NCBI GenBank assembly: GCA_048013815.1 | Contig: CM106585.1 | Location: forward strand, 21,390,001 to 21,454,000 | DNA length: 64,000 nucleotides | Direction: 5' to 3' | Origin: Setoptus koraiensis | Lineage: Eukaryota > Arthropoda | Shown here: positions 60,005 through 64,000 of the stretch, in pieces | Numbering within the stretch: the first letter of the stretch is position 1 | Layout: each line of letters opens with the position of its first letter | The notes under the pieces: model-generated | What the model saw: only the letters and a program-made list of their open reading frames with translations | Database searches by the model: none | Told to the model about the DNA's origin: nothing | Program-made: the position numbers and the translations under genes

Positions 60005-60902
60005 CTTGTTGTCCTTGTTAGTAGTGATACAAAAATTGAAGTTGCAATAAAGAATTTTATAATGAACTAATGCTATACTACTCTAATTATGTTCTTTGGA
60101 CTTGTTTGGTGTTCGTAATTGTTCATATGAAACAATTCAATGAACTGTACAAATTGATAGTCAATCATCAACCATGATGCTTTAATTAATGTATCGTCTG
60201 TGTGCCAATTATTTGATATAAAAGTCATCAGTAAATAAATAATCAATGAATACAAATTGCAGATGCAATTGATGCGCCGAAGGTCATCAACAGGTGCTTT
60301 TGGTGCAATACAGTTAATAGCGAGTACAGTTTATTATCTACTACTCCTACTACTACTACAATATTGAACTATATTGAATGATTCTAGTGGAAAATTGATT
60401 CTTTATTTGGTCTATCAGACCTAAATAGGCTAGTATGATTGCGTTTGATTTGAATGGAAATTGTGCTAATTCTAATGGAAAGATTTGAATTGGTTTTCTA
60501 ATGTGATTCGTTTCTAATTGATGCGTCTATGGCTTGCTGCACATTATATACTCGCGTTGCTCAACTGATTGAGATGAATCTCTCATTCATATCTAATGTT
60601 AATATCTAATTGTTTACTATTGTTTTAGCTAGACTATGCCAAGACTAGTGCATGTAGCTGTTGTTGGTGGGATATCATGGAATAGAAACAAACAATACAC
60701 TCGAAAACGCATAGCAAAGCAGAGATTTGCGCTATATTTAGGTCTGAATGTGTGTTTAAAAGAACAACAATCAAGATAGACGCCGACGGAATTAGGGCCG
60801 CCTAGACAGGCGACATTAGGTATTAGTTATTATGTTATAGTTATTACTATTACTATTATTGTTTTCGTTACTACATTATTACCAATATCACTATTATTGT
60901 TG

Positions 60903-61000
60903 CCTACTTCATTGCTATTATTGGTATTATTGCGACTATTATTGCTATTATTGGTGATATTGTGACTATTATTGCTATTATTGGTGATATTGTTAGTATT
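60903..61000. repeat. 30-bp tandem repeat within ATT/ACT tract
   Basis: Two to three imperfect copies of a 30-bp unit (ATTGCTATTATTGGTGATATT type), preceded by ATT/ACT triplets. Confidence 0.75.
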
Positions 61001-61275
61001 TTGTTTTTGGCATTAGTTGTGTGACATACGAGTGTAATATTGATGAGTATAATGGCAAATTGTGTATCGAATGTCGGAATGAAGGATTTGCCTGATGACA
61101 TTGGTTGGTGAAAACCTGCGAGAATCGCTACATGACCATATTATGCAAGCCCACAAGCTCATCATGGTGCACATGTAAATATACAAATTATAATATTGCA
61201 TTATCTCTTTCATACTAATGGATATATATGGAGCTCTTGTATAAGAAGGTCCACTCATTGTTGCCAGATATTGTG

Positions 61276-61316
61276 TTTAATACATAATATTTATATTATA
61301 TATATTATGTATTAAA
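61276..61316. other. AT-rich hairpin
   Basis: TTTAATACATAATAT (61276-61290) is exactly complementary to 61302-61316 across an 11-nt loop. Confidence 0.8.
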
Positions 61317-62011
61317 TATATATCTAAATATCTAAATATCTGAATGTGTGGCTCGCATACACTTGTTGCACATGCCGCCCTTTGTCACACTGGGTTTGTC
61401 AATTCACTCATTGATAGTGTGAAATTGTACAGAGGTTGGCTGTTGGTTGTTGTTGTTGCTGTTATCTCTCTCTATATCAAATCATTCATCTAATTGGCGC
61501 CTATGTATTGTTGCCTATGTTGCGTTGTTTGTCACCGCTAAGACACAATGGATGTGTAAGGCGTATAAATATCTGCCTGCCAAGATCTGGCTGCAAGATC
61601 TGCAGAGTTGCAAAAAACTGAGCGTCGTCGTTGTTTTGCACAAGCAGGTGACGATGCCACCAATTCCTTGAACTGGCTACCTACAGACTATCTAATGGCT
61701 TATCTGAACGGATAATCCCTGCCGAGCTCGGCCGAGCCGCTAGTTCACCCCAAAACGTGCGATAAATCGTGACTGTCAGTTCAACAGTCGTCGAGCCCGA
61801 CAATAACAACAACAACAACAACAAACTGCATACATCACAAACTGCATACATCACAACTGCAGACGTAATGTTTTTTTCGCACTGTTGCTTATTTTCGCAT
61901 TTTCATATTGTCGCATTCGTCACACTCTCGCCATCGTCTGGCTGCGTACCTGTGGGGCACCGTCTCGGAATTTTGTCGTTTTGGCCTATTTCGGGCACAT
62001 TATGCAGGGAT

Positions 62012-62068
62012 GTTATGGAGGGATATTGTGGGGGGATATTATGGAGGGATATTGTGGGGGGATATTAT
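62012..62068. repeat. 26-bp tandem repeat
   Basis: Two exact copies of a 26-bp G-rich unit (TTATGGAGGGATATTGTGGG and onward), plus a partial third. Confidence 0.85.
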
Positions 62069-62800
62069 GAGAAAATGGCGCTTATTTCATGCTCATTCGG
62101 CTGAGTGTGAGCAAAACGAGTCGGATTCTCACAGCGAAATTTTCATCTCTCATTTTTGGGCGCACTTTGTCGCCGTGAATGGCAACTTATCGCCACAATT
62201 TTTGTTTTGTTTTACTGGCAGCGTAATGTCGCACAATGTAACACCCAACAAGTTATAAGTTTGTATGTGACATCATACAATCCCAAGACTGATCAATCTA
62301 AGGCCAACATCTGGCAACGCCACCATGAACGCCTGTATGAATATGTCGACTATATTATCATAATTATAATAACGACTTTGGCATGCCCTAGCAACATGTC
62401 ATTGCCAATGTACAGAGAATTTGGGATCTTGTGATCACGCTTGTGATGAAAAAAAGATAGTTAGATCAAATCGATAGCTGCAAATCGATTGGTTGGATAT
62501 TTTTCAATATACTGCAATATACCGGTAGTGACAGACAGAGCCTGAGATAAGCCTTGCCGAGTAGCCGAGTAGCCGAGTTTGTTGCGAGCCAACAGCAAAC
62601 AATGATCGCGCAATAAACTTGGCGAAAAATAAGAATAAAAATAAAATGCTGCCGCAATGCCTGACTGGCGTGCCGCTGACCTATAATTGCACACTGATTT
62701 ATGATAACAATGATTAACGAAATCCGGCCTTGCCACTAATTATACATTATATCGGTGCGATTAATTTGAATTTCCTCTTTGTTTGCTGCCCGATCGAGCA

Positions 62801-63810
62801 GGTGACCTCAATGTTGAGTCTGAAGAATCTGGCGACAATTTTCACTGCTGACGGTCGCCGCTCGCGGCCAGACCCGATGCTTCGCAGACATTGTGTGGGT
62901 CGCTCGGGCACTCGTTCGGGTCGCGCCGGCACTCGTTCGGGTCGCGCCGGCACTCGTTCGGGTCGGGCCGGCACTCGTTGGGCTCGCGACCGGGCAGCGC
63001 GACCAGGCAAAGCCAAACCGGCACACAGAGCCTCTGTGGCAGAGGCGAATGGGCAGCGAAAAAGTGAATGATTCCTCGGGTGGATTCTTTTTGCGGCGCA
63101 TGCGCACTGCACACCGAAAGAAGCCACACTGGTGGCTGTTGTATTGGCAATGTATTGTTGGCGCTGTTGTTGTTGCCGCCGTTGTGCCAAAGTGCCAATG
63201 TGTTGGCCCGAAAGAAGCGTCTGTCGGCGCACATCGGCTGCCAGCGGCGTCGAACACGGCGAATTGGCTGGCGGAATTGGTGCGCGAATCGGGCCGGCAA
63301 ACGCCAGCGCAACGAGAGCGCCAGGCATAGAAAAAAGCGCAGAAAATATTGACGCGTGGCCACATTAAATGTTGCTGCTTGAGGGCAGCTTGTGCCGCTG
63401 TTTTGGGCACGAGGGCGCTCACCTGGCGTTCGCCAGCTGACATCTGGCCCGATGTTTGCGGGCGTCGCCGAAGCGTTGGAACGCGCTGGTTCGCGTTGAT
63501 GGCGTGATGCCAGCCCGCGAACGCCAGTTTGTGTGGTCATCATTCACGTTTCGAACACTGACCATTGAACAGTCGCCAGTCGGCAGTCAGCAATCGAAGC
63601 ATCAGCAAGCGACACCGCAACCAGCAAAACTGGCAAACTGCATCCAGCAAAAGCGAGTTTGACCACTCTCAGTTAGTTTCGACAAGCCTCCGAAAAGTCG
63701 ACAAGTTGCGTCAACACACCCGCTCAACATAGCCGCACATCGGTGAATCCCGAACGCTCGAAGCGAGCCCCAAACAACAACGAAATCAACAGAGTCTCGC
63801 CAGTTCAACA
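62801..63810 (+). promoter_or_regulatory. GC-rich upstream region of the right-edge gene
   Basis: GC-rich DNA directly upstream of the ATG at 63,811. The three overlapping frames across it (up to 233 codons on the minus strand) are composition-driven. A TCAGTT at 63,669-63,674 fits the arthropod initiator consensus and would give a leader of about 140 nt. This is a guess from the motif alone. Confidence 0.35.
62908..62991. repeat. 21-bp minisatellite, four copies
   Basis: Four copies of a 21-bp unit starting GCACTCGTTCGGGTCG. The third and fourth are diverged. Confidence 0.9.
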
Positions 63811-64000
63811 ATGACGGATATTTTGCCCACTAAGACCAATGTTGTGAGGCGCCAATCGGCGGCCTCGTGGATGCTCAAGCAGAACAAGTCGTATCAGAAG
63901 ATCAACAGGGAGTGGAGCGTGCACCACAGCGAGCTCAACTTCAACAGGGAGCTCCGTCGCGGACACCAGTACAGCATCCACGAGGGCCAATGGCACGGCG
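63811..64000 (+). CDS. 5' end of an unidentified gene, cut by the window edge
   Basis: An ATG in good context (CAACA ATG ACG) opens 63 codons without a stop up to the right edge. The product begins MTDILPTKTNVVRRQSAASW and is rich in Lys, Arg, Asn and Gln, with no signal peptide. Third codon positions are overwhelmingly G or C (AAG, CAG, AAC, CTC, GTG), unlike the AT-leaning codons of the other genes here. That codon use suggests a highly expressed gene. RRQS could be a basophilic kinase site. I do not recognise the family from this fragment. Confidence 0.75.
   Translation, partial: MTDILPTKTNVVRRQSAASWMLKQNKSYQKINREWSVHHSELNFNRELRRGHQYSIHEGQWHG

Larger units (their letters stand above)
60005..62800. 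other. AT-rich intergenic region
   Basis: 2.8 kb with no recognisable gene. It contains an ATT/ACT-rich repeat zone near 60.85-61.0 kb, an AT hairpin at 61,276-61,316 and a 26-bp tandem duplication near 62.0 kb. GC content rises sharply after about 62.8 kb. Confidence 0.5.

Noticed and set aside
62747-63543. Three overlapping minus-strand frames of 190 to 230 codons.
   Set aside because: They overlap each other in different frames, contain the 21-bp minisatellite, and lie antisense to the probable promoter and leader of the gene at 63,811.
1-64000. Search for tRNA genes, rRNA, CRISPR arrays, LTR elements and intact transposons.
   Set aside because: I saw no T-loop/anticodon arrangement, direct-repeat/spacer array, long terminal repeats, or transposase or polymerase motifs that would support a call. 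A covariance-model and repeat-library scan would be needed to be certain.

Overview
The window is animal nuclear DNA. The recognisable genes are GSKIP, condensin subunit CAP-G, an IRE1-type kinase-RNase, alpha-tubulin acetyltransferase, a 3-hydroxyacyl-CoA dehydratase, Rab escort protein and a secreted precursor with an amidation-type C terminus. CAP-G (3.3 kb) and IRE1 (2.3 kb) each fit in one uninterrupted exon, and the introns I can place are only 89 to 136 bp. That suggests an intron-poor arthropod. An acariform (perhaps eriophyoid) mite is my guess, but the sequence does not prove it. I saw no tRNA, rRNA, CRISPR array, LTR element or intact transposon.

There are two compositional worlds. 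From 1 to about 39.7 kb the DNA is GC-rich, full of short minisatellites and microsatellites, and studded with the palindrome GGGCCC (about 100 by hand count, against two in the remaining 24 kb). Only one convincing coding exon lies there, a polyQ/Ser-rich first exon on the minus strand at 24,424-25,516, inside a local AT-rich patch. The rest looks like a large intergenic or intronic regulatory desert. Most of its long open frames are by-products of high GC. Several hairpins of precursor-miRNA size occur in it.

From about 40 kb to 60 kb the DNA is a compact cluster of unrelated housekeeping genes: two small ORFs, GSKIP (+), CAP-G (-), IRE1 (+), ATAT (-), a coiled-coil protein (+), HACD (-), REP (-) and a secreted precursor (-). 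After 62.8 kb GC rises again, and the 5' end of a further gene (+) runs off the right edge.

The most notable find is the IRE1 gene. Its kinase and KEN RNase are canonical, but the usual luminal stress-sensing domain is missing. In its place, behind a signal peptide, is a segment clearly related to the calnexin lectin domain, with the disulphide cysteines and several sugar-contact residues kept. This looks like a natural calnexin-IRE1 fusion, that is, an unfolded-protein sensor with a chaperone-derived input module.
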